From Hysterangium stoloniferum (lineage: Eukaryota; Basidiomycota; Agaricomycetes; Hysterangiales; Hysterangiaceae), in the NCBI GenBank assembly GCA_015178975.1, contig WHVD01000152.1, positions 124,001 through 188,000 on the forward strand: a DNA stretch of 64,000 nucleotides. Direction: 5' to 3'. The notes beneath the pieces were generated by a model. That model worked only from the letters and a program-made list of their open reading frames with translations, searched no databases and had not been told where the DNA came from. This document shows positions 1 to 11,296 of the stretch, piece after piece (within the stretch, counting starts at the first letter, position 1; every line of letters starts with the position of its first letter). The position numbers and the translations under genes are program-made.

Positions 1-273
1 TATTAGTTTCCGCGAATTTGTACTTTACCTTAGATCTGATATCGACTTAGTTTCTTATTCCTTCTTCCGTCTTTCTGTACGCTCGATATTCAGAACTCTT
101 CAGAACTCTGAATATCCGTAACTCCCATCATAAGTCTCACCTCCGAAATTAAGGACATTGAGCGTTTGTGTAGAGGTGCAGCACATAAGCTGAAGCCGAC
201 GTCCTGACCCTATCTAGTTGTTCCCGACTTCCCGGTGACTTCCCAATAGTTCCGGAATAAGTTCCCGACACGG
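1..273. other. unassigned sequence upstream of integrase remnant
   Basis: No coding frame or LTR end is recognisable. The only clear structure is an inverted repeat with 10-bp arms (85-94 GATATTCAGA and 107-116 TCTGAATATC). A short stretch near 172-200 (ataagctgaagcc, then gtcctg) resembles 26467-26490, so both may derive from one old repeat. Confidence 0.4.
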
Positions 274-1525
274 CACTTAACAATGGCATACGCTCGCAGC
301 TGTGACATATGCCAGAAAACTAAGGTCGATCATTCCACTCGACAAGGAGCTCTTCGACCCGCAGATGTACACAAAATGAGCTTTTTCCCCTTACGGAGCT
401 GAAGGATGCCAGGCAAGTGTACCCTTAAGGCCGTTTGAGGTTGTCTTGATGGTCCTGATTACGGGATTGCCTCCTTCTGCAGAGGGTGCCATCTTCGTCA
501 CTGTGGATAAACTCACGTGTTTCTTAATTTGTGAGCCCACAACTTCAGATCTATCCGCAGAAGGATTCACATGAATCTTTGTGAATAAAGTGGCCGCTCC
601 TTTCGGCCTACCTTCGAGGATAATCTGTGATCGAGACAAGAGATGGACCTGTAGGTTCTGGAGAGAGGTCTGCAAGGTATACGGAAGTGCCCTTGCGGTA
701 TCCTCGTCCCATCATCCTCAAACCGACGGTCAAACAGAGAATGCCAATGCTATCGTTGAGCAAATGCTCAGAGTGTACTTGCGCTTCTTCGAAGGAGGAA
801 TGGTCTAAATGGACTCAAATGGTGGCTCATACCTACAATTCGACGGTTCAAAGTTCAACAAGCTACACGCCGGTCTTTTTGCTGATGGGATACTTACCAA
901 GAGGAATGTCTCACTGTCTAGGAGGGGATGACCCCATGGTTCCCAGAGAATTATTGGATAGCCCCTTAGCTGACCAATGGATCTTAGAATTGGAAAACCA
1001 TCAGCAGGTGGCATGGGATTCGATTGCATGAGCACAAGAAACGCAAGCCTGCAGCTACAATAAGAGAAGGAGATTGGTGGAAGATATCTTGGAGGGAGAT
1101 TATGTTCTGATCAATCCCCATTCCCTCGAGCTCGTCGAAGCCAAAGGACCTGGAAGGAAACTTATACAAAGACAGATAGGGCCATTCGAAGTCTTGGAGA
1201 AGATCAATTCTCAAGTCTTTCGACTTCGCATTCCCTCAGAATATCAATTACACCCAGTGATCAACCGAGACCATCTTAAAAGGTACCATCTCTCCCCTAA
1301 GGAATTCGGATCCAGGGAGCTACTCGAGAATCCTCAGGAACTCAATCATAACGATGAGGAGTACAAAGTAGAAGCTATAGTAGGGCAAAAAAAGCATCAA
1401 AATTGACTCCTTTTCCAAGTTCGATGGAAAGGTTATGGACCTGAAGAGGACACCTGGTTAAACGGCAATGACCTTCATAATGCCCCCACTCTTCTTAGAG
1501 CTTACAAAACTATTTATCGAATCTA
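274..1525 (+). pseudogene. element B pol remnant: integrase plus chromodomain
   Basis: This is the 3' part of a Ty3/gypsy pol gene, homologous to 9280-9884 joined to 10364-10950 of element A. It begins in the integrase zinc-binding region (CDICQKTK at about 298-325) and continues through the catalytic core (ICDRDKRWTC, HPQTDGQTEN) to a chromodomain (VRWKGYGPEEDTW near 1420-1460). It is dead. There is a 47-bp insertion at 371-417 flanked by TGTAC repeats, a one-base frameshift near 780, and TGA stops at 1029-1031 and 1404-1406 where element A has arginine codons. The family and domains are clear from alignment inside this window. The start is truncated, so no initiation site is proposed. Confidence 0.85.
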
Positions 1526-1724
1526 ACGATCATTTCACCTTCTCACGACGACAATACTGTTTATTTACTTCTAACTCTACCCCTCACTTTCATCCCCCTC
1601 GGCCTTTCACCTCAATAACCGAGTGGAGCTTGAAATTAATATAAAATATGTAAATCTGCTAAAGAAAAAGTTCATCCCCTTACATATCTCTTTCCTCCAC
1701 GTCAACCTCTCAAATCAGTACACT

Positions 1725-2329
1725 ATGTCGCAGGAGCAACAACCCAAACCCAAGTTCCCCAATTTCAAAAGAATACCATGACCCCAACCTATTAATACTT
1801 CTATCACATCATCTCGTACTGAAAAAGTCGAGCACTCCACAGGTAATTCTGGAATGTCTTTGTCAATACCCTCTGCCATGCAGGACAACATGGTGGGAAC
1901 ATCCACCAACTTGGGGAACAAAACCACTTTCACTCCATACACTCCTCTCCCCAGACCTTGATTTCCCAATTTTAAAAGAATACCTCGACCCCAAACAACA
2001 GTTCCTCCTTCCCCACCACCTCGAACAGAAATTGTCAAGCATGTGGAGGAGACCTCATCATCCACACACCATATGCAAACAGACTCCGTTACAAAAGCTA
2101 TGCCCCTATCCTCTGATACTTGGGGGGCTCCCTCAGGAACATGGAGTGAAACCCCCACCTTCTCGTAGTATGTTCCCTTCTACTGAAGAGGAGATCAGGA
2201 AAAAATGGCAGTCTGAGGCTTTCTCTGCACAGGTCCAGGAGGAATTGAAAATGCTCAAGTGGAAGAGGAGGGAGGAGTACTTAGAAGGACAGTGGAAGAT
2301 GGGTGCTAGGGATAATGTCCCTTCAAGGT
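1725..2329 (+). pseudogene. element B third-ORF N-terminal remnant
   Basis: It lies about 200 bp after the chromodomain, in the same relative place as the long third ORF of element A. The start (ATG at 1725) is followed by a Q/K/P-rich segment like the MLPFQQNK start of the A copy. Further on (about 2160-2320) is a charged helical stretch rich in K, R and E, comparable to the RKRERRAEYRSQQ region of A. Frames are broken by several stops. Element A is inserted at 2330, and the C-terminal part of this ORF resumes after 14012 with an internal portion missing. Confidence 0.6.
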
Positions 2330-2973
2330 TGTAAAGGGTATGCATATATGCATACCTGGACTAAGGAATAATAGCTGGATTATAGTACTTTATTATTTGA
2401 CTTTTATTTTCTTTCTTTATATTCTTTCTATATTTTGAGCACACCTTGATTTTGTAGTTCGAAGCTTTGTGTATACGTATGGGCGCTCTCGGTGCCAAAA
2501 GAGACAGACAACTTTTACCCAGCAGACACCACCTCGTAAACGACCCAGATGTCAAATAGTGAGAGGTGTCAAGGGTAACATTTCAACTACCTTTAAAGGT
2601 AGTATTCTCTTGCATACTAACGTACTTCGGACTCGAACCGCGAAGGTCGAGTTCCAATCTAAGGTCTTTGCGCTAGTCGACATTATAGTCGACTCGCGCT
2701 ATTATTTCTTTACTCTAGATATTCAGCTTCGCGTTGATTATCTATTTAACATCTAGCTACGAGTTGTACTGTGAAGGTCAACTCTTTCATTCTTTCATTC
2801 TAGTCGTCAAGAGCAATGTACAGTTGCTCTTGTGACGCATAGCGTGTCTTCTTACTAGTACAGCTTGTCTAGTAAGCTACGGTATTGTACTGTACGGTCA
2901 ATATCTGCTAATAGTAGTTGAATAGACACTATTCTTCGTATATCGAACGGTCAGAATCTATCGACTCTTCACA
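2330..2973 (+). repeat. 5' LTR of element A (type A)
   Basis: Starts TGTAAAGGG and ends CTCTTCACA. Close to 13368-14012, but most differences are C-to-T or G-to-A at CpG sites (for example gacgtcgaatagcgag in the 3' copy reads gatgtcaaatagtgag here). It contains the ordered hairpins described in the findings. The 24-bp palindrome seen in the 3' LTR has lost one base here. Confidence 0.93.
2385..2465 (+). promoter_or_regulatory. pyrimidine/T-rich putative LTR core promoter
   Basis: Between the first LTR hairpin and the conserved TAGTTCGA motif lies a T/C-rich, TATA-like stretch (ttattatttg, tttctatatt). The equivalent part of type C, E and F LTRs is also T/C-rich and ends in AGTTCGA. Fungal promoters often have CT-rich tracts before the transcription start. 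That transcription starts near TAGTTCGA is inference. Confidence 0.35.
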
Positions 2974-2974
2974 G

Positions 2975-2990
2975 TGGTGACCCGAGCCGG
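2975..2990 (+). promoter_or_regulatory. candidate primer-binding site of element A
   Basis: One base after the CA end of the 5' LTR the sequence reads TGGTGACCCGAGCCGG. A TGG immediately after the LTR is the normal start of a site complementary to the CCA end of a tRNA. The tRNA species cannot be named from this window. Confidence 0.5.
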
Positions 2991-3049
2991 ACCGTTCTTT
3001 TCCTACGAGGAAAAACTTATTATTTGACTACTAAGACCTGAACACGCGA

Positions 3050-6000
3050 ATGACTACGGGCAAGAATCAAACATCTAGGCCTTCATCAACGCCAGGTAGC
3101 TCCATGCCTCGTCAAAAATCTTTTAACCTAGAACAACCCCGTAATGTCACCCTGAGGAAATCTTCATCGACTTTTCAAGGATCAGCTCCTCCGGAGGATT
3201 CCCCCGGAGTAGTAGCTGGATCATCTACGAACATTCCCCAGCTTCCTCCAGGATCACCTCCTCCAGAGGATTCCCCCGGAGTAGTAGCTGGATCGTCAAT
3301 GAACATTCCCCCCGATCCACCTGAGGAACGCTCATTACTCGAGCAGTTGGACACCCCTGGAGTTAACGTTGAGTCTAATTGAGCACCCACGCCCGTTCTC
3401 AGATTCCCTCCGAGACAGGTCATCCTTAAGCAGTTCCTCGGAGGTCATATGGTTTACGCCCAGCCCATCGATTACAAATGGGATATGTACTACACCGATC
3501 GAATCCCCGAGGATCAGGTTACCCCCTTTGTGGAGGAGTACAGTACGGATTACCCTATTCTACTGGAGACTGTAGCAGTCTGGTTAGGGCGTTATCAAGC
3601 GATTTTATCGGCGCGGGATTTATTCACGCGACCAGGGAACCTTGAGGATTTGACCCAATCGATTCCTGAATGGTCGAACGAGGTGACGACTACTATGGAA
3701 GGAGGAAGAAGAATTCTCAAGTGGGAGGTGTTTTCTCTGTTCCTTGAAGCACTTCGTATGCATGATGATGTGCTACAGATCCTGCATGTCCTGCTTGGCG
3801 GAGATCATGTTGTGCCTAAGGTTGACTACCAGTACATGTACATCCGTATGTTGGAGGAGTCTCTCAATGGAGTCACGCCGAATCTATCGCTGGCATACCT
3901 CACTTTAAGAGGTTGGTTGAAGTGAAACCAAAGAAGACTTGATAAGATGGTTTTAGAGGTACTTCTCCCCTATAACGACTCGATCCAGGTCCCTGATTCA
4001 CCTATCTCCACGACCAATTCGTTCGTTCGCAACTTAAACGGGTCCCCTGATACTCGTTTTCTGCATTCTCTCAACTGTCCCGTAATATTGGAGGATTTTC
4101 CACTGGACTTGAGGACGCAAGTGATAGAACGCCTTCAGGAGAAGAGGATTGAGGTCTGCACTCCCTTCCATCAACCCCAGCCGTGTCGACTTCTGAACGC
4201 GACAGAGAGCGAGAGACAAATCGCGATGGAACTGGGCCTAACGTCTCTCCAGGGAGATCACCGCTCTCGCGTCGCATTTGAGGGAGTCTCCAATGGCCCT
4301 AACTTCAGGGATGAAGTGACCACTCTCAGAAACCGATCAGTCGCCAACAAGGGTCGACCGTCCTTCTCCACGGCATTCACTGAGGGCATAGCTGGCCCAG
4401 TTGCTGGTCGAGGATTGCTTAATCCAGACGGTCCCCGCCATTCTCTACCGATCACTTCAAACCCTTTCTTGCCATCAGGAGGACCCCCTAGCGATTCATC
4501 TGGGAGTTCGAATACTTCAGACCGGGGAGGGAACTCAGGACGTGGGGAACGCCACAATGGAGTGCCTAATACCCCTTTTCGAACTCCGATGCGGTCTCGA
4601 GCTAGCGCGCTTACTGATGACTTACCTAAGGACAAGAAGGTCACTCTTAACACCAACGACCTTAAGATCAAATGGTCTGATCTCCCTGAATACGATGGAT
4701 CTCAATCTGAAGCCCTGGACTATATCATGGATATCATGAGTCTCGCGGAGATATCAGACTCTATGAGTGCGATCTTAGGAGTTGCTCTACCAAGACGACT
4801 CAAGGGGCACGCTAAGGTCTGGTGGAGCACCTTAGACTGTGAGCATCATACTGAATTCAGTCAATCTCATGGGTCGTTTCTTTGGGGTATCGTCGAAGGA
4901 TTGCTTGGAACTTGTTGGCGTGAATCCTTAGCCTTAGAATGGGAAGCTATGAAATTTCGATAGGCTGGTCACGATCGTGAGACACCCGTCCACTATATCC
5001 AATGGAGAGTTAAACTTTATCGTTTCCTGTACGGGTTCCACCAGGACAGAGGGGATGAGACACGCAGACTCATTCTCACACTGCCTACGGAATGGCTCTA
5101 CCTTCTTCAAGGACAACCCATCGATGATATCATGAGTTTACAGACTTATGCTAATAACCTGCAAGAAGCTCTGATTAACGCTTGGGTCCAAACACACCGG
5201 GAACATTACAGGTTCCAGAAACCGCGTGTAATGTTATCGGAGGGTCAAGAATTGGATTTTAGAGTCACCGGCGACTCCTCTTCACCTAACCATATTCTCG
5301 TTAGTGAGACTAACGAGAGAGGCTCGACGAGAAGGACCGTTCCAGACGTCGCTGATCCAAAACAGGGAAAGTGTCACGGAAAAATGTTCTTCGAGAGGAG
5401 TAACAAGAGGAGTTCGGTCAAACCCACCAAGGAATGTTGGATATGCGGAAGTCCGGAGCATTTTAAGATAGACTGCCCTCAAGCTGGCAAAATGTCTCAT
5501 TATGTCTCTATCAACAAATGCTCCGCACAGGATATGTCGGAGGAAGCTGAGGAGCAAAGGTTATATGAAGCGGTTCATGGACTATCTATACAAGGACAAG
5601 TAAATAACTCTGATGACGAATTGACTTTTGTTTCCATTTATTCGCCCCATGTCGAAGACAAATTAGTGAGGGAGGAAAATCGAACGACTGGTGAAGCTCT
5701 TCTGTCTGAAGCTTACGTATCCATACTCGCCGCAGATTTCTTCGAAAAAGGAGACCGGCTGAGTGCTTATCGGCAGGACCTTGAAGGCCTGACCGAGGAC
5801 TACTGTCAGACTGGAGATTCTCACGAACAAATCAGTTCGAATTCACTCTGTTCGCCTGGAGCTGATGTTGACACGTTCCCGTTTGATCCCAGGAACCCCC
5901 CCAATTTACTACCGTACGAGAACTCGGATTCGGAGGACAGCGACGATGATCCAGTATTGGATTCCCCTTCGAAGCATGTTCCTTGCCAAAGTGAACGCAG

Positions 6001-9000
6001 GAACGTAATCTTGTCCCTGCGCAAGGAAAGTAAGAGGCCTCGAATCCAATACCCTCGTCCCAGTCGTCTGATGAAGGAGGATACTACAATCCTTTATCGA
6101 AAACGGGATCCTCCCAGTGGTTACTCTAGCATAGGAGTTGCAGCGCTCCATGTTTTCGGTCATGTAGGAACTCCCGATTCACCCGAACGCGTTAAAATTC
6201 GAATGGACACGGGAGCGGATCTTTCCCTTATATCAGAGGAATTCTACAAGGAACTGCAGGGCATGTATAAGTTGAAACAAGGACTCAAGTTACGTCTAAT
6301 CCAGCTCACGGGTAACGCTAAGGTTATCGGATATGTTAATATTCCCATTTACCTGGAGGACGACAGTGGAACGTTACTGAAGTTCGTGGCAGAAACTTAT
6401 GTCGTTAGAGGAATGACGGTGCCAATTCTTTTAGGAGAAGACTTCCATATTAATTATGAAATTGGTACTCTAAGAGATCAGCCATTAGGATCTAGACTTA
6501 TCCTCCTGGGACAACAGGGTTTTATTCCAGCCAGTTCTTCTAAGGAACCTCAACCTTTGACCTTCACCGTCAATAAGGCCCCTTTCGGGAAGCATGAGAA
6601 GGAGTCATCCAAACTCACCTCTCTCCCCGATAAAGGTGTGCGTACTGAAAGAGTCGCGCGAGCCTTGGAGGATTGCACTATCGATCCAGAGTCAGCCAGA
6701 CTAGTGCCTATTTTTGTTGAAGATCTAAAGGGCGAGGAATGGATTGTTGAAGGAATTGTACTGCAAAACGAGGACGGTTCTATATTAGCCACACCAATCA
6801 CGGCAATTTCAAGGAATAGTGTGGCAGTACCTTTAGCCAATCCATCGCTAACCCCTAAGACTATCCGACGAGGGGAGACAATAGGGATAATTCATGACCC
6901 CGCTCGTTGGGCTCACAAGCCCAGGTCACTCGAGGAGAAAGGTTTAATGGTAGCAGGCGTGACCAAGATCACACACCTTATCGAAAGTCTCTCTCAACTT
7001 GAGGAGGACCGTCAAGTCGCCTCAGAAAGGCCTAAGCCACCTGTTGAACCAGAGATTGCAGACGATTTCGAACCGCCTGGTCCTAAGACGGCTGCAGTGG
7101 CTGATAATGAGAAATTTGCCTCAGAGGATCTTCACAAGTTAGTCAATTTGGGACCGGATATACCAACGGAGGTCCTACCATGTCTCAGATCAGTTTTGAC
7201 TGAGAACGTTAAGGCTTTCGGAGTCGACGGACGGTTAGGGCAAGTGGAATGTAGAGTCCCTGTCCCCTTGAAAGAGGGAGCCCAGCCCATATCCATGCCT
7301 ATGTTCCCTTCATCCCCTGCCAATAGGAGAGTTATAGACGAGCAAATGGATACCTGGTTCGAACAGGGTGTCATTGAACCATCTAAAAGCCCCTGGGGAG
7401 CGCCAGCCTTTGTAGTATATTGCAATGGTAAACCGCGGGTGGTCATCGACTATCGGAAACTTAATCATCTCACTGTTCCAGACGAATTCCCTTTACCACG
7501 TCAATCGGAGATTATGCAGGTGCTGTCAGGGTCAAATGTTCTTTCTTCTTTCGATGCGCTAGCCGGGTTTACTCAATTAGAAATGTTGGAGGATGATAAA
7601 CCCAAAACAGCCTTTAGATCCCATAGAGGGCTGTGGCAATTTAAAAGGATGCCATTTGGGCTCAGAAACGGCCCCTCCACATTTCAGCGCATCATGCAAA
7701 CAGTTTTAGCACCCTACTTGTGGATTTTTTGTTTAGTCTACATCGATGACATAGTCGTATTCTCTAAGAACTGGGATGATCATTTGCTTCACCTGAATCA
7801 GGTGCTTGGCGCTATCGCTTCGGCCGGTATCACTCTCTCTCCCAAGAAATGTTTTATCGGATATAATTCAATATTGTTATTGGGTCATAAAGTATCTAGG
7901 CTGGGTTTTTCAACCCACCAAGAAAAGGTTCGCGCTATATTGGAATTGGCCCCACCCACTAAGGTTTCTGACCTACAACGGTTCCTTGGAATGGTCCTTT
8001 ACTTTTCAGCATATATACCATTCTATTCATGGATGGTGTCCCCTTTATTTTCACTCCTAAAAAAGGGAACACCCTGGACGTGGACTGCTGAACATGTCCG
8101 AGCTTATGAGGATGTTAAAACCACATTAGGATCAGCTCCAGTGCTGGGACATCCAGTTAGTGGGATGCCCTACCGATTGTATACGGACGCTTCGGATTTT
8201 GCCTTGGGTTGTTGCCTCCAACAAGTCCAGAAGATGGCTTTAGGAGACTTAGTGGACACTAAAATATATGCCCAAGCCAAATTGGCTTTTGACCGTGCGC
8301 AGGACGTGCCATCCTTTGTTCATCGGTACAAAACCAAACAGCCCGAGATTGAGTGGTCGGATTCGTGGGGATCCACTTTTGAGGCGACCGAAGTTACTGT
8401 TGAACAAGTCATTGCATATTGGAGTCACACGCTGAAAAGTGCTGAGCGTAACTATTCTGCTACTGAACGGGAAGCATTAGCAGCAAAGGAGGGACTAGTC
8501 CACTTTCAACCTTTCATTGAAGGTGAACATGTTCTGCTCATTACGGACCATGCAGCTCTGCAATGGGCTAGATCTTACGAGAACACTAATCATCGACTAG
8601 CCGCATGGGGGGCAATATACGCTGCATTTCCAGGTCTCGAGATTTTGCATCGAGCAGGGAGAGTTCACAGCAACGTGGATCCACTGTCCAGACTCCCTCG
8701 GGTACCAGCCTTTGTGAGCCCTATTAGAGATGATTTGCAGGCCATCACCTCGACCTCTCTGGACAAGAGTACTGAGGAAAAACTATGGAAGGACGAACCC
8801 GCTAAGAAAGCGGTCTTCTCTACCATACTCGATTCTATGGAACCTTTCGGAGTAACTCAAAAGGTCCGACGGTCAGAATGGGATTCTCATAACGCAATAA
8901 GGAATGACCAGGAAGACGAGTCTGACTTCGCATTGCGTCATCCTCAGCTACTAATCAGCATCGAGGAGGGATATATAAAGAAATTTCTAGAGGGTTATTC

Positions 9001-9884
9001 AAAGGACCAGGTTTTCAGGAATCTCTACGCTCTAGATACCCCTTCACCCAACGCGGTTGTTACTCCTTCTCACTACTTCGTGGGAGCAAACCGACTCCTG
9101 TACTTTCGCGACTCGGACTGGAAAAGTCGAGTCTGTGTACCCAGAACCATGATTAACTCGATTCTAAGGTTGGTACATGATAACCCTTTTGAGGGAGCAC
9201 ACGCCAGAGGCCAGCGGTTGTTCAACCTGATGAAAGACCGGTTCTTTTGGCCAAGAATGCTACAAGATTGCGTGTCGTACGCGCGTACCTGCGACATCTG
9301 CCAAAAAACCAAAGTTGATCGGACCGCTCGTCAAGGAGCCCTCAGACCGGCTGACGTACCTTTTAGGCCATTTGAGGTAGTTTCTATGGACTTAATCACT
9401 GGACTACCCGATTCAGGAAAGGATTCGTATTCCGCAGTCTTCGTCGCCGTTGATAAATTGACGCGTTACGCTATTACAATACCTACCTTTTCGAACCTTA
9501 CGGCTGAAGGATTCGCACGAATATTTGTCAAACAGGTAGCAAGCCCCTTCGGACTGCCCTCTCGAATAATCTGTGACCGGGATAAGAGATGGACCTGCAG
9601 GTTTTGGTGGGAAGTCTGTAAGATCTATGGTACCACCCTTGCGGTATCTTCGGCTCATCATCCTCAAACGGATGGGCAAATGGAGAATATGAATGCGACC
9701 ATAGAACAGATGCTTCGAGCCTATTGTGCCTCTGCTAAGGAAAGCTGGTCCCAGTGGATTGAAGTAGTTGTTCACGCATACAACTCGACTGTTCACAGTT
9801 CCACAAACTACGCCCCGGCCTTCTTATTAATGGGATACCTTCCAAGAGGAATGTCTCGAGTCCTAGGAGGTGACGAGCCCCTAG
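3050..9884 (+). pseudogene. gag-pol polyprotein of element A (three in-frame stops)
   Basis: One reading frame runs from ATG 3050 to 9884 with no frameshift. It is interrupted only by TGA (3380-3382), TGA (3923-3925) and TAG (4961-4963). Order: a Pro/Ser-rich N-terminus with a duplicated PPEDSPGVVAGSS segment; Gag (about 3450-5300); a CCHC zinc knuckle (CWICGSPEHFKIDC, about 5435-5476); aspartic protease (RMDTGADLSLIS, about 6203); reverse transcriptase (YIDDIVVFS, about 7739); RNase H (YTDASDFALGC, about 8180); integrase HHCC (CDICQKTK, about 9291) and catalytic core (MDLITGLP, ICDRDKRW, HPQTDGQ). The frame resumes after the solo LTR at 10364-10950. The stops look like C-to-T decay. Programmed readthrough is less likely because TAG 4961 falls inside Gag, before the zinc knuckle. 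Confidence 0.92.
3175..3321 (+). repeat. short tandem duplication in the Gag N-terminus
   Basis: Two copies of a ~72-bp unit containing ggattcccccggagtagtag encode PPEDSPGVVAGSS followed by (T/M)NIP. Only the spacer differs. Confidence 0.8.
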
Positions 9885-10358
9885 TGTGAGGAGTATGCTT
9901 TTACCACAGTTTCATTGTGGTAAAACACTCCTTTTATTTCATTTATATTTTACATATTCTATTCATATTTTACTATCTTTCATATTCTTCGAATATCGCA
10001 TATTTCATTAGTTCGAAGCATTGTGTATACTTGTGGGTGCACTCAGCACCAATTAGAACTCAGACACACTTTAACCCAAGAACCACCACTCGTAAGACAC
10101 AAACTAGGTCTACTACGAGTGGTGATCAGGGTAACGTGTCAGCTACTACATAGGTAGCATTATCTGAACTACTGAATACTTCTGGCCTCGAACTATAACA
10201 GTCGAGGCCTCCACTCGAACCATCGCACTCGTTGACTCCTTCGTCATCTCGTGCTCTTTCTCTCACTTTCTCTTATATTGCACCGAATAGGTCAATATCT
10301 TTCCTTTCTACTCATTTCTTCGTATATAGAACGGTCTGAACTTCTACCACTCTTCACA
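9885..10358 (+). repeat. solo LTR type E inserted in integrase of element A
   Basis: 474 bp, TGTGAGGAG...CTCTTCACA, flanked by perfect CCTAG duplications (9880-9884 and 10359-10363). Removing it plus one CCTAG restores the pol frame, and the inverted copy A2 shows the uninterrupted version. It holds several hairpins, including TTTTACCACA/TGTGGTAAAA just inside its start. Confidence 0.95.
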
Positions 10359-10363
10359 CCTAG

Positions 10364-10950
10364 TTCCTACAGAACTATCAGACAGCCCTATGGCCGACCA
10401 ATGGATCCTCGAGCTAGAAAATCATCGGCAGATGGCGTGGGATTCAATCGCTCGAGCCCAAGAGATTCAAGCACGAGCGTATAACAAGAAGCAAAGACCT
10501 GTAGAAGATATCTCTGAGGGAGACTTTGTATTGGTGAACCCCCACTCCCTCGAACTGGTGGAAGTCAAGGGAACGGGGAAGAAACTAATACAAAGACGGA
10601 TTGGACCATTCGAGGTCCTTGAGAAATTGAACTCTCAAGTATTTAGGCTTAAGATTCCCCCGGAGTATCCGATGCATCCAGTCATTAATCGGGATCATCT
10701 GCGGAAATATCAACCCTCTCCTTCCAAGCTAGGTCCGAGACCCCAACTTGAGAACCTAAGAGAGTTGAAATCAGATCATGAAGAATATGAAGTCGAAGCT
10801 ATTGTTGGACATAGGAAACAGCAAAATCGTCTGCTATTTAGGGTGCGCTGGAAAGGTTATGGACCCGAGGAGGATTCGTGGTTAAGCAGCACTGACCTTA
10901 GAAATGCTCCGGCACTTCTGAGGGCGTACAAGGCGCTGTTCAACATTTAA
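10364..10950 (+). CDS. integrase C-terminal part and chromodomain of element A
   Basis: Continuation of the gag-pol frame after the inserted LTR. It carries the integrase C-terminal segment (GDFVLVNPHSLELV, then RRIGPFEVLEKLNSQVFRL) and ends with a chromodomain (YEVEAIVGHRKQ, then FRVRWKGYGPEEDSWLSS), stop at 10948-10950. In chromoviruses this domain binds modified histones and can steer integration. The frame is open from before the first methionine at 10390, so this is the tail of the polyprotein and not an independent gene. Confidence 0.9.
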
Positions 10951-11296
10951 CGGGATATATGCGCTCAAGGAATCATCTATTCCATCTCTTTCGTAACTTC
11001 CTTTCAGAAATATCTCAGTTATTCAGTGAGCCATCTCATTGGCTTTTATTCTTTTTCATTTTTCTATCCCTTCGGTTGATTGGGACAACCACTAATTGGT
11101 AGCGGACACATTTCCCCAAAACCTGGCCACAATTAATGAATTTTATTTAACGACCAACCGAGTGGAGTTTCAATTCAATATATATAAAAAAGTACACATA
11201 AATTCGCATAAATTTTCTTTATCTTTCACACCACGTCCTTCACCTATCTACAGCCCTTCCCTCTATCTTCAACTTCACCACTTTTATCATGCTATA
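10951..11296 (+). other. spacer between pol and third ORF of element A
   Basis: About 350 bp, A/T- and pyrimidine-rich with repeated ttcttt/tttcac stretches. An open frame runs through from 11096, but the inverted copy A2 supports only the methionine at 11297 as the start of the next ORF. It may hold a promoter or splice acceptor for that ORF, but no firm signal is visible. Confidence 0.4.

Noticed and set aside
4961..4963. TAG as a gag/pol readthrough boundary
   Set aside because: It lies upstream of the zinc knuckle, inside Gag, not at the usual boundary. C-to-T decay is simpler.
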